Both the position numbers and the translations under genes were made by a program. Shown one piece after another: positions 40,564-48,094 of a stretch of DNA of 64,000 nt. Every line of letters starts with the position of its first letter. Positions within the stretch are counted from its first letter, which is position 1. The notes beneath the pieces were generated by a model. That model was not told the origin of the DNA. It searched no databases and saw nothing but the letters and a program-made list of their open reading frames with translations. Origin of the DNA: Lolliginicoccus suaedae (GTDB taxonomy: Bacteria > Actinomycetota > Actinomycetes > Mycobacteriales > Mycobacteriaceae); NCBI RefSeq assembly GCF_008312885.1, contig NZ_VSSO01000002.1:297846-361845 (forward strand). The letters are read 5' to 3'.

Positions 40564-40597
40564 GGGGCGGGCAGGCCATCGCGGCCATGCCCGCCCC
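40564..40597 (-). terminator. Terminator of acs
   Basis: GGGGCGGGCA plus GGCC (40564-40577) pairs with GGCC plus TGCCCGCCCC (40583-40597) with one bulged A and a 5-base loop, 20 bases after the acs stop on the minus strand. Confidence 0.65.
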
Positions 40598-40617
40598 TCG
40601 GCGATCCGGGGGATGCG

Positions 40618-42567
40618 CTACTTCTGGCGCAGCGATTCCACCACCGCCGGATCGACCAGCGTCGAGGTATCGCCGAGCTCCCGGCCCTCGGCGACATCGC
40701 GCAGCAGGCGGCGCATGATCTTGCCGCTGCGGGTCTTCGGCAGCTCCGGCACGACGTAGATGTCGCGCGGCTTCGCGATGTGGCCGATGTCCTTGGCGAC
40801 CGCTGCCCGCATGCTCGACACCAGCTCGTCGCCGGTGTTCTCCACGCCCTTGCGGAGGATCACGAACGCGACGATGGCCTGCCCCGTCGTCTCGTCCGAC
40901 GCCCCGATCACGGCTGCCTCCGCGACCGCGTCATGCCCGACGAGCGCCGACTCGACCTCCGCGGTGGAGATGCGGTGCCCGGAGATGTTCATGACGTCAT
41001 CGACGCGGCCCAGGACCCAGATGGCGCCATCCTCGTCGAACTTCGCGCCATCGCCGGCGAAGTAGTAGCCCTGCTCGGCGAACCGCGACCAGTAGGTGTC
41101 CTTGAAGCGCTGCATGTCGCCCCAGATGCCGCGCAGCATCGACGGCCACGGCTTGTCCACCACCAGGTAGCCATTGGCCTCCGTGGCGCCCCGCTCCACC
41201 GCGTGGGCCTCGTCATCGACGATCTGCACCGAGATGCCCGGCAGCGGAGCCATCGCCGAGCCCGGCTTGGCCTCGGTGACGCCCGGCAGCGGCGAGATCA
41301 TGATCGCGCCGGTCTCGGTCTGCCACCACGTATCAACGATCGGGCACCGGCCATGGCCGAACACCTCGTGGTACCAGCGCCACGCCTCGGGGTTGATCGG
41401 CTCGCCCACCGTGCCGAGCAGCCGCAGCGTCGACAGGTCGTGCGCGTCGGGGATCTCGCGGCCCCACTTCATGAACGTGCGGATCAGCGTCGGCGCCGTG
41501 TAGTAGATCGTGACGCCGTACTTCTCGATCACCTCGAAGTGGCGATGCTCGTTCGGCGAGTTCGGCGTGCCCTCGTACACCACCTGGGTGGCACGGTTCG
41601 ACAGCGGCCCGTACACGATGTAGCTGTGCCCGGTCACCCAGCCGATGTCGGCGGTGCACCAGTACACGTCCTTGCCGGGCTTGTGATCGAACACGGCATC
41701 ATGGGTGTAGGAGGTCTGCGTGAGGTAGCCGCCCGAGGTGTGGACGATGCCCTTCGGCTTGCCCGTGGTGCCCGAGGTGTACAGCAGGAACAGTGGATGC
41801 TCGGCATCGAAGGCCTGTGCCTCGTGCTGGTCCGATGCCTGTTCCACCGTCTCGTGCCACCACACGTCGCGGCCCTCCTGCCACGGCGTGTCCTGCCCGG
41901 TGCGGCGCACCACCAGCACATGCTCCACCGACGGTGCAGGGGTCTCGCCGCCGATGGCCTCATCGACCGACGCCTTGAGCGGGGCCGGCTTGCCGCGGCG
42001 GAACTGCCCGTCGGTGGTGATCACCAGCTTGGCGGAGGCATCGTCGATGCGGGACCGCAGCGCGCTCGAGGAGAACCCCGCGAACACCACCGAGTGCGTC
42101 AGTCCCAGGCGGGCGCAGGCGAGCATCGCCACGATCGCCTCGGGGATCATTGGCATGTAGATCGCCACCCGGTCACCAGGCTGCAATCCCAGCTCGGTGA
42201 GGTAGTTGGCTGCCTTCGAGACCTCCGCGAGCAGGTCGCTGTAGGTCAGCGCGCGCGAATCCCCGGGCTCGCCCTCCCAATGGATGGCGACCTGATCGCC
42301 GTGGCCGGCCTCGACGTGCCGGTCGACGCAGTTGTAGGCGACATTCAGCTTTCCATCGGCGAACCATTTGGCCACTGGTGCCTCCGACCAGTCCAGCACC
42401 TCGCTGAACGGCGTGTGCCAGTGCAGCCGCCGGGCCTGCTTCGCCCAGAATGCCTCCCGGTCCTCCTCGGCCTCCTGGTACAGGCTCGCCTGCGCGTTGG
42501 CCTGCGCAGCGAACTCCGCGCTGGGGGCGTAGGCGGACAAGGCCCGCTCGGTCAGGTCTGTCGACAT
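40618..42567 (-). CDS. acs: Acetyl-CoA synthetase
   Basis: Activates acetate to acetyl-CoA through acetyl-AMP. 649 residues, standard for Acs. AMP-binding P-loop YTSGTTGKPKG (about 262-272), TWWQTETG, and the C-terminal PKTRSGKIMRR whose second lysine is the known acetylation site controlling activity in many bacteria. Two Crp-type sites upstream (42639-42654 perfect, 42683-42698 weaker) indicate cAMP control, as in Corynebacterium and mycobacteria. Syntenic with Rv3667. Confidence 0.97.
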   Translation of the reverse strand: MSTDLTERALSAYAPSAEFAAQANAQASLYQEAEEDREAFWAKQARRLHWHTPFSEVLDWSEAPVAKWFADGKLNVAYNCVDRHVEAGHGDQVAIHWEGEPGDSRALTYSDLLAEVSKAANYLTELGLQPGDRVAIYMPMIPEAIVAMLACARLGLTHSVVFAGFSSSALRSRIDDASAKLVITTDGQFRRGKPAPLKASVDEAIGGETPAPSVEHVLVVRRTGQDTPWQEGRDVWWHETVEQASDQHEAQAFDAEHPLFLLYTSGTTGKPKGIVHTSGGYLTQTSYTHDAVFDHKPGKDVYWCTADIGWVTGHSYIVYGPLSNRATQVVYEGTPNSPNEHRHFEVIEKYGVTIYYTAPTLIRTFMKWGREIPDAHDLSTLRLLGTVGEPINPEAWRWYHEVFGHGRCPIVDTWWQTETGAIMISPLPGVTEAKPGSAMAPLPGISVQIVDDEAHAVERGATEANGYLVVDKPWPSMLRGIWGDMQRFKDTYWSRFAEQGYYFAGDGAKFDEDGAIWVLGRVDDVMNISGHRISTAEVESALVGHDAVAEAAVIGASDETTGQAIVAFVILRKGVENTGDELVSSMRAAVAKDIGHIAKPRDIYVVPELPKTRSGKIMRRLLRDVAEGRELGDTSTLVDPAVVESLRQK

Positions 42568-42638
42568 TGCGTGCTACTCCTCGTTCGGCTCCTCGATTGG
42601 CGGACACGGTGTCCGGCTCAACCCTGTGCGACTCTGCC

Positions 42639-42654
42639 TGTGAGGGTAGTCACA
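42639..42654. promoter_or_regulatory. Perfect Crp/GlxR binding site upstream of acs
   Basis: TGTGAGGGTAGTCACA matches the TGTGA-N6-TCACA consensus at all ten positions. It is centred about 80 bases upstream of the acs start codon. Confidence 0.85.
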
Positions 42655-42682
42655 TCTCGCCAGGGCGCGCATGACCCTTGCC

Positions 42683-42698
42683 TGTGTGTGGGATCACA
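42683..42698. promoter_or_regulatory. Second Crp-like site upstream of acs
   Basis: TGTGTGTGGGATCACA matches nine of ten consensus positions (TGTGT-N6-TCACA). It lies 44 bases from the first site, about four helical turns, so two dimers could bind on the same face. Confidence 0.6.
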
Positions 42699-42746
42699 TC
42701 AGCGACGAGCGGTCGGAAACCAGCGGCCGACGGCTGGCTGGCTGCG

Positions 42747-44135
42747 TCACCCACCTGGTACGAGGCTGATGTCCGCGCGCCGCAGCAGGGGTGCTCCGAT
42801 CAGCGTCGTCCACCCAGGAACATCGGCCGGGTCAAGGCCAGTCGCGTGCCCGTACAGCGCCCGCCGCGCCTGGCCCTCGGCCTCGGAGCCGGTCGCGGCG
42901 GCCACCTCGGCAGCGAGCGCCAGCGGATCCGGCAGCTCCGCGAGATCCTGCTGGCCCGGATTGCGGGACGGCACCGCGTAGGCGCCCGTGTTCGGCGGGC
43001 TACCGGGATATTGCGGGAAGTTGCCCGCGGCGGGGTCGACCGGCGCGTAGCAGATCGGCCCGCGATCATCGAAGAACCGGGGCTCGTCCTGGTTCGGCAC
43101 ATAGTTGCCGCGCGGATTCGCGAGCTCGATCGTCATGTTCAGCCCAGGCATGCCCTTGCCCTTGCCGAATGCCACCTCCAGCCTGTCGCGCAGCTCCGCG
43201 AAGTAGGAGAGGGAACACCCGAACATGGGGGAGTAGCGAGCAAGCAGCCCGAGCGTCTCGCGCGAATCAGCAGCGATGCCGATGATGTGGTCCTCGTTCT
43301 CCTCCAGGAAGCGCGCCGCATCCATGCCCGCGCCGATCAGCGACTCATGCATGGCCGCGAGATCCGCGCTCCGCTCGATGATCGTCCTATTGGTCCCGCG
43401 GAGGTCATCGAGCGCGACCACGAGCTCGGGCAGCACATCCGAATAGGTCTCCGAGAGCACCGCGAGGTCGCCGAGCTGTTGCTCGAGGGCGGGTGCCTCC
43501 GTGTTGATCGACTCGGCCATCCGGGAAAAGCGGTCCATCATCTCGCCGATGCGTTCCCCACGGCCTGCCACCGCGGCATTGATCGACCCGAGGGTCATGG
43601 CGAGATCCGCCGGCGGCACCGCGTCGAGCAAGTCATGGAACACGTCATACATCCGGGCGGCATCGACGGTGCTGCCGCTCGCATCCTCATGGATCACATC
43701 GCCCTGCTGCACGGGACGCGACCGGACGCCAGTATCGACGAGCTGCACATAGCGCTCCCCGAACAGGGTCTTGGGCACGATGCGCGCGGTCACGCTCGAC
43801 GGGACCAGGTGCGCCGAGCTGCCGACGATAGCGAGGGAGACCTCCACCGTGAAATCTGATCGCAGCCGAACATCCGTGACCTCTCCGACGAGCGCGCCAC
43901 CCAGCTTCACATCGGACCCGGTGGACAGAGCATTGCCGACGGTGCCGACCAGGACCGTCACCGCTACGCGCTCGGTGAACGCATTGCGGTAGATCATCGT
44001 CGTGGTGGTCATGAAGCCGACGATCATGGCGATGAGGACGACCCCCAGGCCCACATGGCGCCAGGAACCAGTGAACTCGTCGTCCTCGTGATCGGCGTCC
44101 TCGGGCCGCTCCTGCGGCGCTGGGTGATCGCTCAT
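42747..44135 (-). CDS. Solitary MCE-family protein
   Basis: 462 residues. An acidic N-terminus and one transmembrane helix (about 27-48) are followed by the MCE domain (VGNALSTGSDVKLGGALVGEVTDV near 64-87, then FGERYVQLVD) and a long helical region with a C-terminal tail. MCE proteins form tunnels for lipid import, normally as six different subunits encoded with two YrbE permeases. None of those genes is adjacent, so this is an orphan subunit that must work alone or with a distant system. Three TAGCGCGT repeats lie upstream. Confidence 0.88.
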   Translation of the reverse strand: MSDHPAPQERPEDADHEDDEFTGSWRHVGLGVVLIAMIVGFMTTTTMIYRNAFTERVAVTVLVGTVGNALSTGSDVKLGGALVGEVTDVRLRSDFTVEVSLAIVGSSAHLVPSSVTARIVPKTLFGERYVQLVDTGVRSRPVQQGDVIHEDASGSTVDAARMYDVFHDLLDAVPPADLAMTLGSINAAVAGRGERIGEMMDRFSRMAESINTEAPALEQQLGDLAVLSETYSDVLPELVVALDDLRGTNRTIIERSADLAAMHESLIGAGMDAARFLEENEDHIIGIAADSRETLGLLARYSPMFGCSLSYFAELRDRLEVAFGKGKGMPGLNMTIELANPRGNYVPNQDEPRFFDDRGPICYAPVDPAAGNFPQYPGSPPNTGAYAVPSRNPGQQDLAELPDPLALAAEVAAATGSEAEGQARRALYGHATGLDPADVPGWTTLIGAPLLRRADISLVPGG

Positions 44136-44524
44136 AGCTTCCCGTGCGGCCTCTCGCTGTCCCGGCTGAGCCGCCGCGGCACTAGCGCGTATTAGCGCGT
44201 TTTAGCGCGTCACGATGACTCATTAACTCATGCGCCTAACACGTTGCGGCACAGCCTGATCCAGTCCAAGCGGAACGGGTGATAAGTGAGCAAGCGCTCC
44301 TAGGGTGCCGTTCTATGGCGACGGGCACAGCCACGAGGCCCGCGGGTGGCGGTCACACGCTGGCGGGCTGGCGGGACGAATTTGGAGGTGCCCCGGAAGT
44401 GCTACCGAATGCACCCCCTGGAGGCCCGGATCCAGGTGCAAGACCGCACACAACCGCCAGCGGAAGCGCGCTGCGACCGTCGTCTCTTCAGGTGCGCCCG
44501 CTGGTGACGGTAGCGTCATGATGC
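44136..44524. other. Intergenic region with decamer repeats
   Basis: 389 bases between the divergent MCE and Fic-like genes. TAGCGCGT occurs three times at exact 10-base spacing (44183-44210), one helical turn apart and about 50 bases upstream of the MCE start, as expected for a multimeric regulator site. Further right is no recognisable gene; the open frame at 44279-44521 has no ribosome binding site or family resemblance. Confidence 0.45.
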
Positions 44525-45283
44525 GTGACCGAATTTGTAGATCCCCTAGCACCGATACTCGAGATGCCCGGAATCAGCGACGCCGCGGAACGAGCACGGT
44601 CCGCGCTCGGCGAGGCGCACCGCCACTCGGCCAACCGTCGCGAATGGGCCAAGAGCGCCACCGAGGCCTCCGTGCGCGCGGCCCGGGCGTCCTCCGCGCT
44701 CGACGGCGGAAAGACCGAGCTCGACCCCTCCGGATCGATCGAGGACCCCACCCTCTCCGGTGCGATGCGCGTGGCGCAGGCGCTCGACGGGGAGGCGCTG
44801 ACCACTATCTCGGGGACCTGGAAGCGCGCGCCGCTGCAAGTCCTGGCCAGGCTGCACATGCTCGCGGCAGCCGATCTCGTCGATGACCATGATCGTCTCG
44901 GGCGGCCACGGCCCGATCCAGGCGTGGGGGAGCGGCTCGAGCTCCTCGCGCATCTCGTTACCGGGGGGACGCGGGCGCCCGCGCCGGTGACCGCGGCCGT
45001 GGTCCACGGTGAACTTCTTGCCCTGCGGCCATTCGGCACTGCCGATGGCATCGTCGCGCGCGCGGCGTCCCGGCTCATCGCGGTCACCTCAGGCCTCGAC
45101 CCGCACAACCTGGGTGTACCGGAGGCAAGCTGGCTGCAGCGCGCGGGCGCCTATCGCAGTGCCGCGGCAGGGTTCGAGACAGGCACGGCGCAGGGCGTGG
45201 GCAACTGGGTTATCCTGTGCTGTGGCGCGATGGAAGCTGGTGGTCGAGAGGCCGTGGCCATCGCTGACGCCGCGAGCGCCTGA
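44525..45283 (+). CDS. Rv3662c-like protein with degenerate Fic-type motif
   Basis: 252 residues starting at GTG 44525. In the C-terminal half HGELLALRPFGTADGIVARAASR (read in two parts: LLALRPFGTADG, then IVARAASR) aligns in spacing with the Fic motif HPFxxGNGRxxR, but the catalytic His is Arg and the GNG loop is altered. The N-terminal SVRAARASSALDGG resembles the region around the inhibitory helix of Fic proteins. It is conserved at this place in mycobacteria. I infer a Fic-derived protein without AMPylation activity; this is a judgement by eye. Confidence 0.7.
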   Translation: MTEFVDPLAPILEMPGISDAAERARSALGEAHRHSANRREWAKSATEASVRAARASSALDGGKTELDPSGSIEDPTLSGAMRVAQALDGEALTTISGTWKRAPLQVLARLHMLAAADLVDDHDRLGRPRPDPGVGERLELLAHLVTGGTRAPAPVTAAVVHGELLALRPFGTADGIVARAASRLIAVTSGLDPHNLGVPEASWLQRAGAYRSAAAGFETGTAQGVGNWVILCCGAMEAGGREAVAIADAASA

Positions 45284-45365
45284 GCGGGAATACGTCGCCA
45301 ATGATCATGATCTAGGACGCGATCAGAAATGATCCCGTCGCCTACCGAAGGGTTATTCGGGCATT

Positions 45366-45659
45366 GAAAAGCGGGCGGTGAAACCCAATTCACCGCCCGC
45401 GTAGCACTAAGTTCCAGGTTACCATGCGTGCTTTATGTGGGTTGTGTGGGAAGGCCTCGGCGAGAGCGCCACCTGGAAATGCATCCCCTTCCCACAAGGG
45501 GAGAGCCATTCCGGTAATGGCGACGTTTCGCAGGCCCACAACACTTCTGCCCTTACGCGGCGTGCTCCGCGTGGGTGCCTGGTTCTCGTGCTCAGGAGCT
45601 TTGACCGGGGAGGTCGAGATCTTCTCTTCCGATTCGGCCCTGTCCTGTCGTGCTCCCTT
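45366..45659 (-). ncRNA. Probable Ms1/MTS2823-type 6S-like small RNA
   Basis: The 446-base gap between the convergent Fic-like and HAD genes has no good ORF, but on the minus strand it has a promoter (45666-45694), then about 294 bases ending in an intrinsic terminator (45367-45400). In mycobacteria the abundant RNA-polymerase-binding Ms1 (MTS2823), about 300 nt, is encoded, to my knowledge, beside the homologues of these genes (Rv3661/Rv3662c). Length, position and signals agree. Primary sequence could not be compared. Confidence 0.65.
45367..45400 (-). terminator. Intrinsic terminator of the Ms1-like RNA
   Basis: Perfect 12-base stem GCGGGCGGTGAA with its complement around a 6-base loop (45371-45400), followed on the minus strand by TTTT (45370-45367). 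Confidence 0.85.
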
Positions 45660-45665
45660 ACCTAT

Positions 45666-45694
45666 TTTGTACTCCTGACCTGCATCCGCTGCAA
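45666..45694 (-). promoter_or_regulatory. Promoter of the Ms1-like RNA
   Basis: On the minus strand TTGCAG (45694-45689), a 17-base spacer, then TACAAA (45671-45666). Transcription would start near 45659. Confidence 0.55.
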
Positions 45695-45729
45695 GGGGTT
45701 CAGTCGAATTGGAGCGAGTCCAGAAACTG

Positions 45730-46551
45730 CTAGCGGGAGCGCCGCAAGAAGCTGAGCGCTACCGCGCCCGCGGCGACCGCGGCCCCGAGCCCGACCGCAG
45801 CGGTCGTGGCGAGCGTTCGCGTGGACGGGGCGGGGAGGTGCTCGCGCAGTGAAATGGAGTCCGAGAAAGTGAGGATCGGCCAGCCCGCCGAGGCTGCTTT
45901 CCGTCGCAATTGTCGATCAGGATTGACCGCGGTGGGATGCCCGACAAGATCAAGCATCGGCAGGTCCGAGATCGAATCGGAGTAGGCATAGCACTGTGCG
46001 AGATCATAGCTTTTTTCCGCAGCGAGCCGGAAGATCGCATCGGACTTTGCCTCGCCCTGGCAATAGAACGAGTACTCGCCCGTGTACTTCCCGTCCTGCG
46101 CAGCCATCTCGCTGGCGATGATGGCGTCAGCACCGAGCGCATCAGCGATAGGCGTGACGACCTCGCGCCCGGAAGCGGACACAACGACCACTGCATGGCC
46201 ACGCGCGCGGTGGTCCTCCATGAGCGCCGCTGCTTCGGCAAACACGAAAGGCGTGACGATATCGCGCAGTGTTTCCTCGACGATCGCCTCCACCTGTTCG
46301 ATCTCCCAGCCAGTGCACATCGAGGCGATATGGGTGCGCAAGCGCTCCGTCTGCTCATGGTCGGCTCCCGGCAGCAGTGCGAGGAACTGCGCATAGCTGC
46401 TCTTGAGCACTGCCCTCCGATTGATCAGCCCGGTCTCCGCGAATGGCTTGCTGAATGCCAGCGTTGATGACCGCGCGATAATGGATTTGTCCAGGTCGAA
46501 GAAGGCGGCAGGGGATCCGTGGTTCGCGGTGCCATCATGAGGGTGAGTCAC
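45730..46551 (-). CDS. HAD-IB family (SerB-like) phosphatase
   Basis: 273 residues. HAD motif I FFDLDKSI (nucleophile Asp about 19), motif II VSASG, motif III/IV YSDSISDLPML. The cap is helical, as in phosphoserine phosphatase and lysophospholipid-type HAD-IB proteins. A C-terminal hydrophobic helix (about 250-268) may anchor it to the membrane. Homologue of Rv3661. GTG 46551 is preceded by TATCCT with a 6-base gap, suggesting a leaderless message. The Ms1-like RNA lies downstream. Confidence 0.88.
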   Translation of the reverse strand: MTHPHDGTANHGSPAAFFDLDKSIIARSSTLAFSKPFAETGLINRRAVLKSSYAQFLALLPGADHEQTERLRTHIASMCTGWEIEQVEAIVEETLRDIVTPFVFAEAAALMEDHRARGHAVVVVSASGREVVTPIADALGADAIIASEMAAQDGKYTGEYSFYCQGEAKSDAIFRLAAEKSYDLAQCYAYSDSISDLPMLDLVGHPTAVNPDRQLRRKAASAGWPILTFSDSISLREHLPAPSTRTLATTAAVGLGAAVAAGAVALSFLRRSR

Positions 46552-46692
46552 ACGCCCAGGATAGTGGCACTAGCCACACTTTGCGGCTGTCCGCGCTGCT
46601 CGTGCGACGTTGATCCCGCTGTGGCCTGGCTGTAGACTGAGATTCAGCAAAATTTTGGTGCTTGATTGCGGAAACACTTGCGCGATCGTGTG

Positions 46693-46796
46693 TACTATGA
46701 AGGCACTCGGACATGATCCGGGTGAGTTCAGCCCGACCCCCCGGGGCTGAACTCCGACGACCCCCGCCCCCTCCCCCCCTGGCGGGGGTCGTCCTC
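46693..46796 (+). ncRNA. Candidate small RNA: promoter plus two tandem hairpins
   Basis: TACTAT at 46693-46698 resembles a -10 box, with GGAAAC 17 bases upstream. Downstream are two perfect hairpins in a row: GAGTTCAGCCC with its complement (46724-46754) and GACGACCCCCGCC with its complement (46756-46793), the second followed by CTCTAT like a terminator. Transcription would yield an RNA of roughly 90 bases made mostly of these two stems. The alternative is an attenuator in the ssd leader. Confidence 0.45.
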
Positions 46797-46828
46797 TATC
46801 TGTACCCCGGTGAGGGTTCCCGGGCGTG

Positions 46829-46855
46829 TTATCCACAGGGCCGGGCTTATCCACA
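46829..46855. promoter_or_regulatory. Two consensus DnaA boxes upstream of ssd
   Basis: TTATCCACA occurs twice in the same orientation (46829-46837 and 46847-46855), 18 bases apart. This is the full consensus DnaA box. No dnaA, dnaN or larger box cluster is present, so this is not an origin; it could tie ssd-tad expression to DnaA or titrate it. Confidence 0.5.
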
Positions 46856-46906
46856 GCGCAGGCACAGCAGCTGGAACGCTCCGCGGGCTCCCCGCACAGT
46901 TGAGGC

Positions 46907-48094
46907 ATGCCCAAGCCTCCCGGCACGGACCTCGTGCATCCGGCGCACGCAGAGGTCGCGCTCGCCCGCATCGACGATCCAGAGCTGCTCGCCAGCGCCC
47001 GCCGCATCACCGCGTCGCTCGGCCTCGGAATCGTCGAGACGCACCAGTACGACGATCCTGGTAGCACGCTGCCGGGGGCTCTGGCGCCGAGCAGCACGAG
47101 CGAGGCGCCATCATTGCGCAAGCTCTGGGAGTCCGCGCGACTCGTGATCCTCGATGACCACGGTGCCCGGCGCTGCCGGGAGGATGGGCTCGGCCGACGG
47201 GGCGGCATCATCAGCGTCGTCGGCCGCGGCGGCACCGCACCGCCCAGCCCGGATGCATGGCGCGATCATGTCGCGCTCGGCACCGAGCATGTCTTCGAGC
47301 TCCCCGACGACGAGCACGCCATGATGCAGGCCATCTCTGGAATCCGCGCGCGCAGTGGCACCAATCCTGGCCGCACCATCGCGGTCACCGGCGCCTGCGG
47401 CGGGGCAGGCGCCACTGTGTTCGCCTCCGCACTCGCCCTGGCCCACGCGAAGGAGGCCCTGGTCGTCGACCTCGATAGCCATGGCTGCGGCATCGATCTG
47501 CTGCTCTCCGCGGAAAACGACCCCGGACCACGGTGGAACGACATCGCAGCCATCACCGGCAGCATCGCGCCCGAAGCGCTATGGTCCGCGCTGCCCTCCC
47601 GCGGCGCCACGGCGTTCCTCGCTCATCAACGAGGCGCCGAGCCAGCGCCTCCGAGCCCGCGCGCGCTCGAAGCCATCCTCGCCTCCGCTCGTGATTCCGG
47701 GCGGCTCACCGTCTGCGACATGCCACGAGCAGGAGACGAGTCCGCCACCCTTGCCCTCGCCGCCGCCGACCTCACCGTGATCGTGGTGCCCGCCAACCTC
47801 CGGGCCTGCGCCGCAGCGCAAAAAGTCATGCGATGGGCACGGCCGCGCAGCCGGGACATCGGCATCATCGTCCGCGGGCCCGCACCCAGTGGCCTCGCGG
47901 TCACAACCATCAGCCAAGCATGCGATGCCCGCGTGATCGCCACCATGCGACCCGAGCCCCGGCTCGATTCCAGGCTCGACGCCCACGGACTGCGCCTTTC
48001 CGTCCGGTCGCCGCTGCGCAAGGCAGCCTTGTCCGTTCTCGCGGACCCATCGATCGACCCAGGCAGCTACATCGCTCCAGGCAGGACCCTATGA
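46907..48094 (+). CDS. ssd: Septum site-determining protein Ssd (CpaE/MinD-like)
   Basis: 395 residues. An N-terminal receiver-like region precedes a ParA/MinD-type ATPase fold from about residue 155. The P-loop equivalent reads TGACGGAGATVFA, so both lysines of the deviant Walker A (KGGxGKT) are replaced, a divergence also known for mycobacterial Ssd (Rv3660c). DLDSHGCGID marks the switch region. In tad operons this CpaE-like protein positions the pilus machine; in M. tuberculosis Ssd also affects septation. Its stop overlaps the tadA start. Confidence 0.9.
   Translation: MPKPPGTDLVHPAHAEVALARIDDPELLASARRITASLGLGIVETHQYDDPGSTLPGALAPSSTSEAPSLRKLWESARLVILDDHGARRCREDGLGRRGGIISVVGRGGTAPPSPDAWRDHVALGTEHVFELPDDEHAMMQAISGIRARSGTNPGRTIAVTGACGGAGATVFASALALAHAKEALVVDLDSHGCGIDLLLSAENDPGPRWNDIAAITGSIAPEALWSALPSRGATAFLAHQRGAEPAPPSPRALEAILASARDSGRLTVCDMPRAGDESATLALAAADLTVIVVPANLRACAAAQKVMRWARPRSRDIGIIVRGPAPSGLAVTTISQACDARVIATMRPEPRLDSRLDAHGLRLSVRSPLRKAALSVLADPSIDPGSYIAPGRTL

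Noticed and set aside
39994-42981. Nearly 1000-codon open frame opposite acs and its neighbour
   Set aside because: Arg/His/Asp/Leu-rich shadow composition and it spans two clear genes plus the Crp-regulated promoter on the other strand.
44279-44521. 80-codon frame upstream of the Fic-like gene
   Set aside because: Composition is low-complexity (Gly/Pro/Ala), no ribosome binding site, and it overlaps the presumed promoter region.
45424-45755. Short plus-strand frames in the gap between the Fic-like and HAD genes
   Set aside because: No ribosome binding site or family resemblance, and the region has the promoter and terminator of a minus-strand RNA.
46829-46855. Replication origin
   Set aside because: Only two DnaA boxes, no AT-rich unwinding element and no dnaA/dnaN/rpmH genes nearby.
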